Source of the DNA: an uncultured Phascolarctobacterium sp.
GTDB lineage: Bacteria > Bacillota > Negativicutes > Acidaminococcales > Acidaminococcaceae
Direction of reading: 5' to 3'
DNA: 7,611 nt
NCBI GenBank assembly: GCA_900553055.1
Contig: USBV01000073.1
Location: 1 to 7,611 of the forward strand
Shown piece by piece: positions 1-5,912 of the stretch. Made by a program: the position numbers and the translations under genes. The notes beneath the pieces are model-generated. The model saw only the letters and a program-made list of their open reading frames with translations. It was not told where the DNA came from and did no database searches. Positions within the stretch are counted from its first letter, which is position 1. Every line of letters starts with the position of its first letter.

Positions 1-533
1 ATAATCGCCGCCGTACCAAGGTCGGGCTGCTTATAAACCAGTACAGCATAAATAAGCGTTGCTGCCAGCACCATGCGATGGTCGCCCGGCGCAAACAGGC
101 TCACCCGCTGCCCCTTGCGCAGCATGATACCCAAATACTTGGCCGCCAGCATAATCACCACCAGCTTGGCAAATTCCGAAGGCTGTATGGAAATCGGGCC
201 CAAATAAATCCAACGCGAAGCGCCCTTCGTGGCAATGCCCATCACATCAACCACCAAGAGCATCACAAAAACTACGCCAAAGCCCAGCCACAAAATGTTT
301 CTATTTAGCCAAAACCTGTAGCCAAAGCGGCGCACCACATACATCACCACGGAGCCAAAGCAAGCAAAGAATAAATATTTCTTAAAAAAAGAAAGTCCAT
401 CGCCAGTCATATCCCGAGCCGTAACAAAGCTAGCGCTGAGCACGTTAATACCGCCAATCAGCACCAACAAAAGCATCACCATATAAATAAGCTGAACCGG
501 ATTCTTCCAAAATTTTAAAAAAGTGTTCTTCAT
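1..533 (-). CDS. SEDS-family cell-wall polymerase (FtsW/RodA/SpoVE type), N-terminal part, cut by window edge
   Basis: Reading the minus strand from the ATG at 533-531 gives 177 codons with no stop before the window edge, about half of a usual ~370-400 residue SEDS protein. SEDS proteins are multi-pass membrane glycosyltransferases that polymerise peptidoglycan from lipid II together with a class B penicillin-binding protein. Visible hallmarks are the family signature GASRWIYLGPISIQPSEFAK at residues 104-123 and KQPDLGTA at 168-175. Hydrophobic segments lie at about 14-36, 53-67, 80-99, 124-138 and 154-167. The gene starts 15 bases after the trmB stop, so the two are probably co-transcribed. 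The sequence before the ATG (AGG about 9 bases upstream) is a weak ribosome site, which suggests coupling to trmB. The family is clear; FtsW (division), RodA (elongation) and SpoVE (sporulation) cannot be separated from this half. Confidence 0.9.
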   Translation of the reverse strand, partial: MKNTFLKFWKNPVQLIYMVMLLLVLIGGINVLSASFVTARDMTGDGLSFFKKYLFFACFGSVVMYVVRRFGYRFWLNRNILWLGFGVVFVMLLVVDVMGIATKGASRWIYLGPISIQPSEFAKLVVIMLAAKYLGIMLRKGQRVSLFAPGDHRMVLAATLIYAVLVYKQPDLGTAAI

Positions 534-548
534 AAGCCAGGACCTAGA

Positions 549-1187
549 TTAAAAAACAACCTCGCAGAAATTAATCGGTGTGCCCAACGCGCTAAATTTC
601 TGCTCATACTCCGTTTGCACGGCATTTTCGTATTCGCTGTGATGCAAATCATGGCTCAGGGCAATGATGTTAAGGCCAAATTCCTTAAACTCCTCCACCG
701 AAAAATCAAACAAGCCGCGATTATCGGTCTTAAAGCGCAAATGCCCGCCCTTACCCAAAAGCTGGGCATACTTTGCCAAAAAATTACGATGCGTCAAACG
801 ACGCTTAGCATGGCGCGCCTTCGGCCAAGGGTCGCTAAAATTCAAATACAACTCCTTAATTTCGCCGGGCTCAAACCATTCCAACAAATTTTCAGCATTG
901 GCGCAAATAATACGCACATTATCCAGCTGCTTATCCTTCGCCGCCTTGCCGGGAAAATACGCAATATCATGCTGGGTTTCAATGCCGATGAAGGCCTTTT
1001 CGGGATGCAGCTCGGCCATGCCAATGGTAAAGCGGCCCTTACCACAGCCAATCTCCAGGCACAAGCGCTTGCCGGGGAACATTTCCTGCCAATGCCCCTT
1101 ATACTGCTCAATATCATGCATCAAAACATATTCATCCACTATTTCCTTCATAGCTTCTTCAATCCAAGGTTTTTTTCTTAAACGCAT
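549..1187 (-). CDS. trmB: tRNA (guanine-N7-)-methyltransferase TrmB
   Basis: TrmB transfers a methyl group from S-adenosylmethionine to N7 of G46 in the variable loop of tRNAs, in the cytoplasm. From the chosen start the protein has 212 residues, normal for bacterial TrmB. The SAM-binding loop LEIGCGKGRF is at residues 44-53, the acidic end of strand 2 is GIE at 68-70, the family motif NFSDPWPKARHAKRR is at 116-130, and FKTDN and TEYEQKF follow near the C-terminus. I chose the ATG at 1187-1185, not the one at 1202, because GAGAGG lies 7 bases before it; that sequence falls inside the five extra codons of the longer form. It is the first gene of a minus-strand unit continuing into the SEDS gene and is divergent from the cold-shock gene. 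A housekeeping gene, complete, with nothing missing that I can see. Confidence 0.95.
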   Translation of the reverse strand: MRLRKKPWIEEAMKEIVDEYVLMHDIEQYKGHWQEMFPGKRLCLEIGCGKGRFTIGMAELHPEKAFIGIETQHDIAYFPGKAAKDKQLDNVRIICANAENLLEWFEPGEIKELYLNFSDPWPKARHAKRRLTHRNFLAKYAQLLGKGGHLRFKTDNRGLFDFSVEEFKEFGLNIIALSHDLHHSEYENAVQTEYEQKFSALGTPINFCEVVF

Positions 1188-1219
1188 GCTCTTACCTCTC
1201 ATTTAATGATAGTTTGTCA

Positions 1220-1232
1220 ATTATATATTATA
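1220..1232 (-). promoter_or_regulatory. candidate -10 elements for trmB
   Basis: On the minus strand two TATAAT hexamers lie close together, at 1232-1227 and 1225-1220, about 35-45 bases before the trmB start. No good -35 hexamer is found at 16-18 bases upstream of either, and the region is generally AT-rich, so the exact element is uncertain. A TTGACA at 1220-1215 on the same strand has no matching -10 before the gene. Confidence 0.35.
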
Positions 1233-1312
1233 CATCTAAATGCACACTTACGCACGAAAACTTTTCCAAGATGCAGGAGAAGAAATACTAATAAAAATTT
1301 TCAGAATTTTAG

Positions 1313-1341
1313 TTGCATATTTGTGCAATTGGCAGTATAAT
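1313..1341 (+). promoter_or_regulatory. sigma-70-type promoter of the cold-shock-domain gene
   Basis: A perfect TATAAT at 1336-1341 is preceded by TTGCAT at 1313-1318 with a spacer of exactly 17 bases. Transcription would begin near 1348, giving a leader of about 52 bases before the start codon at 1400. Confidence 0.6.
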
Positions 1342-1350
1342 GATAGTAGA

Positions 1351-1369
1351 GACTGGAGCAGCTGCAGTC
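1351..1369 (+). promoter_or_regulatory. hairpin in the cold-shock gene leader
   Basis: GACTG at 1351-1355 pairs with CAGTC at 1365-1369. After one G-G mismatch, two further inner pairs (AG with CT) leave a three-base loop. It sits at the very start of the predicted mRNA. Cold-shock mRNAs often have structured leaders, but this one is short and I cannot show that it regulates. Confidence 0.3.
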
Positions 1370-1399
1370 CGCAAAATTTCATAATAGGAGTGAGAAACT

Positions 1400-1639
1400 A
1401 TGATACTCTTAGGGGAAGTTCATTGGTTTAATCCCTACAAGGGCTACGGCTTCATTCGTACCAAAAAAGGCGTGGATATCTTTGTCCATTTCACAGCCAT
1501 TAAGGGCACTGGCTTTCGCACGCTCCACGATGGGGAAAAGGTTTTCTACCAAATTGTACGAAACCAACAGGGACTGGTGGCGAAAGATGTGACCCCGCTG
1601 CACTGCGCCCAACCTCGCCCGCGCATGCATTACCATTAA
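1400..1639 (+). CDS. cold-shock-domain protein (CspA-like) with a short basic/His tail
   Basis: Encodes 79 residues. CspA-type proteins are small single-stranded RNA/DNA-binding beta-barrels that melt mRNA structure. The domain covers residues 4-66: GEVHWFN at 5-11 (W9, F10), the RNP1-like KGYGFI at 14-19 and the RNP2-like IFVHF at 27-31, followed by the usual AIKGTGFRTL and the closing AKDVT. The aromatic RNA-binding positions are kept, but the position usually lysine before Trp is His8. Canonical Csps stop at about 66-70 residues; this one has about a dozen extra residues rich in Pro, Arg and His. The start is supported by AGGAG at 1386-1390, 9 bases ahead. It has its own promoter and terminator and is therefore a one-gene unit. 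Whether it is cold-induced cannot be told from sequence. Confidence 0.93.
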   Translation: MILLGEVHWFNPYKGYGFIRTKKGVDIFVHFTAIKGTGFRTLHDGEKVFYQIVRNQQGLVAKDVTPLHCAQPRPRMHYH

Positions 1640-1678
1640 TCACTACGCTTAAGATAGGGCCTGCTTCTTAGTCGTTAC

Positions 1679-1712
1679 AGGGTGCACCTAAATAAGGTGT
1701 GCCCTCTTTTTT
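1679..1712 (+). terminator. Rho-independent terminator of the cold-shock gene
   Basis: The arm AGGGTGCACCT (1679-1689) pairs with AGGTGTGCCCT (1695-1705), with two G-U pairs, around a five-base AAATA loop. It is followed by TCTTTTTT at 1705-1712. It lies 40 bases after the stop codon. Confidence 0.88.
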
Positions 1713-1764
1713 GTGCTCGCACTTTTATTTTTGATAATATTGTTAATTGTAAGACGAATACATC

Positions 1765-1789
1765 AAGCAGAATACACTACATCCTGCTT
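1765..1789. repeat. inverted repeat, possible operator
   Basis: AAGCAG (1765-1770) and CTGCTT (1784-1789) form perfect inverted half-sites separated by 13 bases. The centre-to-centre distance of 19 bases would place them nearly two helical turns apart. It lies 35-60 bases upstream of the candidate promoter of the transporter. No known operator consensus is recognised. The rest of 1713-1820 is AT-rich DNA with no coding signal that I can see. Confidence 0.3.
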
Positions 1790-1823
1790 AAAAACACTAA
1801 AAAAAATACACAAAATACCATAA

Positions 1824-1857
1824 TCGACTTGCATGTTTGTAAAATTTATGTTAAATT
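1824..1857 (+). promoter_or_regulatory. candidate promoter(s) of the ABC transporter operon
   Basis: Two overlapping solutions exist, each with a 17-base spacer. One is TCGACT (1824-1829) with TATGTT (1847-1852), starting near 1859. The other is TTGCAT (1829-1834) with TAAATT (1852-1857), starting near 1864. Each -10 matches four of six consensus bases. The first would start the mRNA just before the structured leader. Confidence 0.4.
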
Positions 1858-1860
1858 TAA

Positions 1861-1966
1861 GGATGAAAATAGTCGGCGAAGGCTCACACGCGTAGCTTTC
1901 TGAATCCGACCAAATATGCTGAACAACCGGACGATGGTGCCGGAAAAATCAAGGAGGTTTTCATCC
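1861..1966 (+). promoter_or_regulatory. structured 5' leader, riboswitch-like three-way junction over the ribosome site
   Basis: Three helices can form together. P1 is GGATGAAAA (1861-1869) with TTTTCATCC (1958-1966), nine perfect pairs whose 3' strand fills the gap between the Shine-Dalgarno (AAGGAGG, 1951-1957) and the ATG at 1967. P2 is GTCGG (1872-1876) with CCGAC (1906-1910), continued past an internal loop by GAAGGCT (1878-1884) with AGCTTTC (1894-1900). P3 is CCGG (1927-1930) with CCGG (1940-1943). The nine-base loops of P2 and P3 are complementary at both ends (CAC 1885-1887 with GTG 1937-1939; CGT 1891-1893 with ACG 1931-1933), so they could kiss. An alternative helix, CCGACCA (1906-1912) with TGGT+CGG (1935-1938, 1941-1943), would replace P2 and P3. 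I match it to no riboswitch class I know. The pairing is seen; the regulatory role is inferred. Confidence 0.45.
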
Positions 1967-2998
1967 ATGTTGAAAAAAACTAGTATCGTAGCAATGGCTT
2001 GTGTATTGGCTGGTTCCATGCTCTTCGCTGGCTGCGGCGGCGGCGAAAAGAAGGCTGCTGCTCCCAAGGCTGATGGCAACAAACTGATCATTTATACCTC
2101 TATGAAGGAATCCCTCATTAAAGGTATCGTTACCGGCTTCGAAAAGAAGAACCCCGGCATTAAGGTTGACTATCAATCTGCAGGCGCTGGCAAGCTGATG
2201 GCTAAAATCGCTGCTGAACGTCAAAGCGGCAAGATTCTGGCTGACGTTATCTGGACCAGTGAGGTTCCTGACTTCTACAAGATGAAGAAGGAAGGCATCC
2301 TGGCTAACTACAAGAGCCCTGTTTTCAAGGAAATCGTTAACCCCTTTGATGACTATGATGGATCCTTCCATGCAGCTCGTCTGGGCACTCTGGGCATCAT
2401 CATCAACACCGATAAAGTTAAGACCGCTCCGACTCAATGGGCAGACCTGAAGAAACCCGAATTCAAGAACGGCTTCGCAGTAGCTAACCCCGCTCTGTCC
2501 GGCACCGCTTACATGTCCATCGCTCTGCTGCAAAAACAATTTGGCCCCGACTTCTTCAAAGAGCTGAAGGCTAACGGCGCTCGCGTAGGCAAAGGCTCCG
2601 GCCAAGTTATCGACGATACCGCTTCCGGCGAATTGGCTGCATCTCTGGCAGTTGACTATATCACCAACGCTAAGATCGCTAAAGGCGCTCACATTAAGAT
2701 GTGCTATCCGCCTGAACTCTTGGTAGTTCCCTCCCCGGTAGCTATTTTCAAGGACTCCAAGCAAATGGATGCTGCTAAGAAATTTGTTGACTACCTGCTG
2801 GGCCCTGAAGCACAACAAATGGTAGCTAACCAAGGCACCATCCCCGTTCGTGAAGACGTTAAGATTGATCCCAAGTTCCAACTGCCTTCCCCGAAAGAAG
2901 CTTTGAAGAAAGGCATCAAAGTAAACTACCTCGAGATCATCGACAGCAAAGAAAAGACTGTTAAAGAGTTCTCCGAACTGATGCAGGTTAAAAAATAA
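1967..2998 (+). CDS. ABC transporter solute-binding lipoprotein, ferric-iron (AfuA/FutA) type family
   Basis: Encodes 343 residues. A lysine-start hydrophobic signal peptide (residues 1-22) ends in a lipobox, Leu-Phe-Ala-Gly-Cys, with Cys23 as the lipidated first residue; a Gly-rich linker follows. The mature part is a periplasmic-binding-protein type 2 fold: LIIYTSMKESL near its start, an AGAGKLMAKIAAE stretch, VPSPVAIF, and the typical C-terminal YLLGPEAQQMVANQGTIPVR. It should capture a substrate outside the membrane for the downstream permease. AfuA/FutA relatives bind ferric iron through a Tyr-Tyr pair; here the matching region reads LAVDYITNAK and later MCYPPE, with no such pair, so another substrate (for example a phosphonate or organic acid) is possible. 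The start at 1967 follows AAGGAGG by 9 bases; a 17-codon longer reading lacks a ribosome site. It is followed by a terminator-like hairpin. Confidence 0.92.
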   Translation: MLKKTSIVAMACVLAGSMLFAGCGGGEKKAAAPKADGNKLIIYTSMKESLIKGIVTGFEKKNPGIKVDYQSAGAGKLMAKIAAERQSGKILADVIWTSEVPDFYKMKKEGILANYKSPVFKEIVNPFDDYDGSFHAARLGTLGIIINTDKVKTAPTQWADLKKPEFKNGFAVANPALSGTAYMSIALLQKQFGPDFFKELKANGARVGKGSGQVIDDTASGELAASLAVDYITNAKIAKGAHIKMCYPPELLVVPSPVAIFKDSKQMDAAKKFVDYLLGPEAQQMVANQGTIPVREDVKIDPKFQLPSPKEALKKGIKVNYLEIIDSKEKTVKEFSELMQVKK

Positions 2999-3012
2999 GC
3001 ATTAACTAATGC
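2999..3012. repeat. short palindrome directly after the binding-protein stop codon
   Basis: GCATTA and TAATGC flank two bases, making a perfect 6-bp inverted repeat that begins on the base after the stop codon and ends 8 bases before the terminator stem. It could be an RNA hairpin too tight to be stable, or a DNA site; no function can be assigned. Confidence 0.3.
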
Positions 3013-3015
3013 GTA

Positions 3016-3055
3016 AAAAACGGGCAGAGCGGGTCTTTCCCGTTCTGCCGTTTTT
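3016..3055 (+). terminator. intra-operon Rho-independent terminator / attenuator
   Basis: CGGGCAGAGCGGG (3021-3033) pairs with CCCGTTCTGCCG (3039-3050) with one bulged G and one G-U pair around TCTTT. A preceding A tract (3016-3020) and following T tract (3051-3055) extend the stem and could make it work in both directions. It separates the binding-protein gene from the first ATPase gene by 120 bases in all. Partial read-through would give high binding protein and lower permease/ATPase. Confidence 0.85.
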
Positions 3056-3118
3056 GACTTATAGAAATAATGCGTATTTTCTTATGATTTACCCAAATAT
3101 TTTACAGGAGGTAGCCTA

Positions 3119-4210
3119 ATGGAAGATATTATCAAGGTCGAAGGTGTGGCCAAGGGCTACGGCAAGCACCAAGTCCTGCAAAATCTAGATATCGCCATCA
3201 AAAAGGGTGAATGCTTCACCCTCTTGGGACCCTCAGGCTGCGGCAAAACCGTCCTCATCCGCCTTATCGCCGGTCACGAAGTGCCCGACGCAGGCAAAAT
3301 CATCATCGATGAAACCGTGGTAGCTGACAGTGAAACCGGCGAATACATTCCCCCCGAGCGTCGCGGCCTCGGCATTGTATTCCAGGATTACGCAGTATGG
3401 CCCCATATGACAGTATTCGAAAACATCGCTTATCCTTTAAAGATGGAAAAGCGCCCCAAGGAAGAAATCAACGAGCTGGTTATGAAAATGATTGAGGTCG
3501 TTGGCATGAAGGGTCTCGACAAGCGTCTGCCCTCCGAGCTTTCCGGTGGTCAACAACAGCGTGTTGCTCTGGCCCGCGCTCTGGTAGCCGACCCCAGCGT
3601 AATGCTGCTGGATGAACCCCTGTCCAACCTGGACGCTAATTTGCGCGAGGAAATGCGCTTTGAAATCAAAGCATTGCAGCGCAAATTTGGCATCACCGTA
3701 TTATTCGTAACCCATGACCAGGAGGTTGCACTGGCAATTTCCGACCGTCTGGCTATCATGGATGCCAAGGGCAAGATTCGCCAAATCGGCAATCCTTATG
3801 AGATTTTCGAAAAGCCTGCGGACCTGTTTGTCTTCAAATTCATGGGCATCGCTAACTTTGTGCATGCTACCGAAAAGAATGGTAAATTCTACGTTGGCAA
3901 TGGCAACCAAGAAATTCCTTGGGAAGGCCCCAAGGGCAACGCTGCTAAATGGGTTGCCGGCTTCCGTCCTTCTGATGTAGAAATCCATCGTGAAGGCCCC
4001 GGCCTGAAGGGCATTATCCACCGCGCCAACTTCCTCGGCGCAACCATGGACTATGCCATCGACGTGGACGACCAATCCCTGCGCACCGAAATCGAAACCC
4101 ACACTGCTATCAACAATAACCTGATGTTTAAGGAAGGCGAAGAGTGTTACATCACCTTCAAGGCCCTGCACTGGTTTGATGCAGAACAACTCAAGGAGGT
4201 GGAAGAATAA
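3119..4210 (+). CDS. ABC transporter ATPase, iron-type (AfuC/FbpC-like), first of two
   Basis: Encodes 363 residues and is the cytoplasmic ATP-hydrolysing subunit of the importer. Walker A GPSGCGKT is at 37-44, the Q-loop Gln at 89 inside VFQDYAVWPHM, the signature LSGGQ at 141-145, Walker B MLLDEP with D165/E166, and the H-loop His199 in VTHDQ. All catalytic positions are intact. Residues from about 240 form a C-terminal TOBE-like regulatory region containing GFRPSDVEI. The AVWPHM wording after the Q-loop and REEMRFEIKALQRK after Walker B are typical of iron/phosphonate-type ATPases, as opposed to MalK types. The ATG at 3119 follows AGGAGG (3106-3111) by 7 bases. The stop overlaps the start of the permease gene by one base (TAATG), pointing to coupled translation. 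A second, related ATPase gene follows the permease. Confidence 0.93.
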   Translation: MEDIIKVEGVAKGYGKHQVLQNLDIAIKKGECFTLLGPSGCGKTVLIRLIAGHEVPDAGKIIIDETVVADSETGEYIPPERRGLGIVFQDYAVWPHMTVFENIAYPLKMEKRPKEEINELVMKMIEVVGMKGLDKRLPSELSGGQQQRVALARALVADPSVMLLDEPLSNLDANLREEMRFEIKALQRKFGITVLFVTHDQEVALAISDRLAIMDAKGKIRQIGNPYEIFEKPADLFVFKFMGIANFVHATEKNGKFYVGNGNQEIPWEGPKGNAAKWVAGFRPSDVEIHREGPGLKGIIHRANFLGATMDYAIDVDDQSLRTEIETHTAINNNLMFKEGEECYITFKALHWFDAEQLKEVEE

Positions 4211-5907
4211 TGGCAAGCGGCACCATTAAAAAGGATAGTGGCTTTGGTATTGCCCAAGTCATTCTCTTCATCTCTATCGCAATTCTCGTTATTTTCGTAG
4301 CTTGGCCCGTGCTCCTCATTCTGTTCAACGCCTTCTTCGTAGATGGCAAATTCAACAGCATGGACTTCTATAAGGTCCTCACCGAGCCCGAAACCTTCCA
4401 AGCTTTGATTAACTCCCTGATTATCGCCAGCATGACCACCGTGGGCTCCACCATCGTTGGTACCTTCTTTGCTTGGCTGGTAACTCGTACCGACCTTCCC
4501 TATAAGACCTTTATGAAGAGCCTTTTCCTCGTTCCCTTTATGCTGCCCTCCTTCATCGGCGCTTTGGCTTGGAAAATGCTGCTCAGCCCCCATGCAGGTT
4601 ATATTAACAAGTGGTTCATGGCCACCTTTAATACCACCGAGCCCCTCTTCAACATCTATACCTACCACGGCATCAGCTGCGTTGAGGTAATGTACCTCTT
4701 CCCCTTCGTATTCATTCAGGTTTGCGGTGCCTTGGAGCGTATGGACCCCACTCTGGAAGAATCTGCCCGCATCAGCGGCGCCGGCCTCTTCACCATCACC
4801 CGCAAGATTACCATTCCTTTGGTGCTGCCCTCCATCATGAGTGGCGCGCTGCTCATCATGCTGTACTCCATGGCACACTTTGGTACTGTAGCGGTGCTGG
4901 GTATTGAACAGGGTATTTATAACATCCCCACGCTGATTTATGAAAAGATTCATGAATCTGCAGGCTCATTCGCCTCCATCCGTACCGGTACCGTATTGGC
5001 AACCGTATTGATCGTGTCCGCAGCCTGCATCATCTGGGCTCAACAAAAGGTGCTCAGCAAGGGCCATTACCAAATCATCGGTGGCAAGAGCTTCCGTCCC
5101 ATGGAGCTCAAGCTGCGCGGCTTGCGTTATCCCCTGCTGTTCTTCTGCCTGGCTTATATCGGCTTCACTATTTTGCTCCCCACCATGGTTATCTTTATGG
5201 TTGGCGGCGTAGAAACCTATGGCCTGCCCCTGACTTGGGAAAACCTGTCCCTAGATAACTACAAATACATCCTCTTTGAATATGATGTAACTCGCGATGC
5301 AATCTTCAACTCCGTAACCTTAGGCTTGGCTGCCGCATTCATCACCATGTTTGCCGGCGTTATGATTTCCTACGTTATCGTAAAGATGAAGGTGCGCGGC
5401 AAGGGCATCCTCGAATTCTTAGGCATGCTGCCCTTCTCCGTTCCCGGCTCCGTTATCGCTCTGGGCGTAATCCTCGCCTGGTCCGGCCAATTCGGCATCA
5501 ACATCTACAACACTGTATGGATTATTCTGGTATCCTACATCGCCCGCTACATGGCCTTCTCCTTAAAGGCTAACTCCGCAGCACTGGAGCAGGTGCACGA
5601 CTCCCTGATGGAAGCATCCCGTTCCTGCGGCGCCAGCATGTGGCAGTCCCTGAAGGATATCGTTATTCCCTTGGTTCGCCCCGGTATGGTCAGCGCCTTC
5701 TTCCTGATCTTCCTGCCGGCTCTGCGCGAATTGACCGTATCCATCATGCTGTATGCTCCTACCACTAGAACCATCGGCGTAGCCATCTACACTCTGAATG
5801 AGGACGGCGAAACCGTTATGTCCACTGCTTTGGCAGGTATCGCATTGATCATTATCGTTTTAGGTCAAATGTTTATCAACCATCTTACCAAGAAAGCGAG
5901 TGAGTAA
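4210..5907 (+). CDS. ABC transporter permease, fused two-domain, iron (FbpB/AfuB) type
   Basis: Encodes 565 residues, the usual size of FbpB-type permeases in which both membrane domains are on one chain. Hydrophobic segments suggest about six helices in each half, the second half beginning around residue 298. Each half carries the cytoplasmic EAA loop that docks on an ATPase: EESARISGAG from residue 183, followed by the I-PLVLP stretch, and EASRSCGASM from 468, followed by IVIPLVRPG. The two docking loops differ, so the two ATPase sites are not equivalent. The start is supported by AAGGAGG (4193-4199), 10 bases upstream, and overlaps the first ATPase stop. The second ATPase begins 5 bases after its stop. 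It forms the translocation path for whatever the upstream lipoprotein binds. Confidence 0.94.
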   Translation: MASGTIKKDSGFGIAQVILFISIAILVIFVAWPVLLILFNAFFVDGKFNSMDFYKVLTEPETFQALINSLIIASMTTVGSTIVGTFFAWLVTRTDLPYKTFMKSLFLVPFMLPSFIGALAWKMLLSPHAGYINKWFMATFNTTEPLFNIYTYHGISCVEVMYLFPFVFIQVCGALERMDPTLEESARISGAGLFTITRKITIPLVLPSIMSGALLIMLYSMAHFGTVAVLGIEQGIYNIPTLIYEKIHESAGSFASIRTGTVLATVLIVSAACIIWAQQKVLSKGHYQIIGGKSFRPMELKLRGLRYPLLFFCLAYIGFTILLPTMVIFMVGGVETYGLPLTWENLSLDNYKYILFEYDVTRDAIFNSVTLGLAAAFITMFAGVMISYVIVKMKVRGKGILEFLGMLPFSVPGSVIALGVILAWSGQFGINIYNTVWIILVSYIARYMAFSLKANSAALEQVHDSLMEASRSCGASMWQSLKDIVIPLVRPGMVSAFFLIFLPALRELTVSIMLYAPTTRTIGVAIYTLNEDGETVMSTALAGIALIIIVLGQMFINHLTKKASE

Positions 5908-5912
5908 TCGTC

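Noticed and set aside
615..1206. Long open frames on the plus strand opposite trmB
   Set aside because: They are antisense shadows of a strongly conserved gene and show no recognisable family or ribosome site.
1240..1431. 63-codon plus-strand frame overlapping the cold-shock promoter
   Set aside because: It runs through a perfect -10/-35 pair and the ribosome site of the next gene, has an unremarkable composition and resembles no family.
1731..1757. Fur-box-like sequence TTGATAATATTGTTAATTG
   Set aside because: Only the first GATAAT unit fits; the second half does not match the inverted 7-1-7 pattern, and the DNA is AT-rich enough to give this by chance.
1916..1966. In-frame ATG codons at 1916 and 1934 as starts of the binding-protein gene
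   Set aside because: Neither has a ribosome site, and they would place 17 or 11 polar residues before a clean lipoprotein signal peptide; AAGGAGG lies 9 bases before the ATG at 1967.
1961..2881. 306-codon frame antisense to the binding-protein gene
   Set aside because: A shadow caused by the codon bias of the sense gene; no ribosome site or promoter and a low-complexity start.
3054..3088. TTGACT (3054-3059) and TATGAT (3083-3088) as a promoter for the first ATPase
   Set aside because: The spacer is 23 bases, too long for a sigma-70 promoter, and the TTGACT overlaps the terminator T tract.
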